The notes under the pieces were generated by a model. It had not been told where the DNA came from and searched no databases. It saw only the letters and a list, made by a program, of their open reading frames with translations. 5,567 bases of DNA from a bacterium (GTDB lineage: Bacteria; Desulfobacterota_D; UBA1144). Each line of letters begins with the position of its first letter. Positions within the stretch are counted from its first letter, which is position 1. Positions 5,022 through 5,567 of the stretch are shown here, in pieces. The stretch is taken from positions 1 through 5,567 of the forward strand of contig NZXA02000029.1 in the NCBI GenBank assembly GCA_002697665.2, read 5' to 3'. The position numbers and the translations under genes were made by a program.

Positions 5022-5567
5022 TTAATTAATTTCTTTGATTTTATTAAGCACTTTTTTTAATTTATTAATATGCTTTGATGTATGTGAAGACATTAAGGTT
5101 ATTCTAATTCGTGAGGAGCCTTTTGGAACAGATGGTGGCCTAACCGCTGGAAGATAAATCCCATTATCTTTTAATATTTTTGAAATTTTTAAGGTTTTAG
5201 ATTCTGAACCAATTATTATTGGTATAATTGGAGTCTCATTATAAATAAAATTAAATTTATTCATTTTTAAGAAGCTATGTAAATTTTTTATGTTAGACAA
5301 TAATTTTTTTCTAGGACCATCCGAATTTTGTATAAGCTTTATTGATTTTATACTTGCGGCTAGAGCTGATGCAGGCAAAGAAGTATCAAAAATAAATGCT
5401 CTCGCTCTATTTTTGAGAAAATCTATTAGCTTTCTCGATCCAGCAACATATCCACCAACAGACCCTACTGCCTTAGATAAAGTTCCCATACATATATCAA
5501 TGTCCCCCTGAATGTTAAACATTTCTGATGCACCACTACCATTTTTACCCAAAACTCCTGTAGCATG
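5022..5567 (-). CDS. bioF: 8-amino-7-oxononanoate synthase, BioF (N-terminal half beyond window edge)
   Basis: BioF is the PLP enzyme that condenses pimeloyl-thioester with L-alanine, releasing CO2, in the first step of biotin ring assembly in the cytoplasm. The visible part is the last 181 of about 380 residues. It begins at HATGVLGKNGSG, where the conserved histidine stacks on PLP in this family. The Schiff-base lysine is K32 of the fragment, in GTLSKAVGSVGGYVAGS. The RARAFIFDTSLPAS segment and the C-terminal VRPPSVPKGSSRIRITL block follow. The RPPSVP wording fits AONS better than 2-amino-3-ketobutyrate CoA ligase (kbl) or 5-aminolevulinate synthase, which share the fold and remain the alternatives. 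There is no start codon in the window: the frame is open through base 5567. No other biotin gene is visible; the 58-nt gap and the next gene downstream show no biotin link. Confidence 0.88.
   Translation of the reverse strand, partial: HATGVLGKNGSGASEMFNIQGDIDICMGTLSKAVGSVGGYVAGSRKLIDFLKNRARAFIFDTSLPASALAASIKSIKLIQNSDGPRKKLLSNIKNLHSFLKMNKFNFIYNETPIIPIIIGSESKTLKISKILKDNGIYLPAVRPPSVPKGSSRIRITLMSSHTSKHINKLKKVLNKIKEIN

Noticed and set aside
5290..5511. Open frame of 73 codons on the plus strand
   Set aside because: It is antisense to the PLP-lysine region of bioF.
1..5567. A defence island, CRISPR array, toxin-antitoxin pair or integrated element
   Set aside because: Apart from the Xer-type recombinase and the small phage-module-like protein, all genes are housekeeping or enzymatic. 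There are no direct repeats, att-like duplications or transposase genes.

Overview
The window is a gene-dense, AT-rich stretch (roughly 30 % G+C by eye) of what looks like a chromosome with a compact, streamlined genome. Genes overlap or sit a few bases apart, the longest non-coding gap is under 100 bp, and GTG and TTG starts are used. The HslV, HslU, CarD and BioF proteins are bacterial. HslV (a short propeptide before TTIL, and an [16 protein letters not shown] stretch) and CarD read most like alphaproteobacterial versions. An AT-rich alphaproteobacterium, marine or otherwise streamlined, is my best guess. It is an inference from remembered family features, not from a search.

Left part (1-2650, minus strand): a three-gene operon read right to left, with a Xer-type tyrosine recombinase, then hslV, then hslU. 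The recombinase and hslV overlap by 14 nt. hslV and hslU are 2 nt apart, and a strong potential RNA hairpin at their junction buries the hslU Shine-Dalgarno sequence. HslV (threonine peptidase) and HslU (AAA+ unfoldase) form one ATP-dependent protease. hslU runs off the left edge and lacks about its last 50 residues.

Middle (2651-2746): a roughly 96-bp divergent promoter region between the recombinase and carD. It holds one good sigma70-like promoter for each side. In both directions the predicted transcription start falls on, or within 2-3 nt of, the start codon, so both mRNAs may be leaderless.

Right part (2747-5567): carD (plus strand) encodes an RNA-polymerase-binding regulator. It converges on, and overlaps by 15 bp, a minus-strand gene for a cytoplasmic alkaline-phosphatase-superfamily hydrolase of unknown substrate. 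Upstream of that hydrolase, probably co-transcribed with it, is a 101-residue protein resembling the C-terminal module of phage replication proteins. Beyond it is the C-terminal half of a biotin-synthesis enzyme, 8-amino-7-oxononanoate synthase (BioF), cut by the right edge. I see no RNA genes, insertion sequences, CRISPR arrays or convincing intrinsic terminators, and no defence or mobile system that I could call new. The most interesting signals are regulatory: the hslV/hslU hairpin and the back-to-back leaderless promoters.
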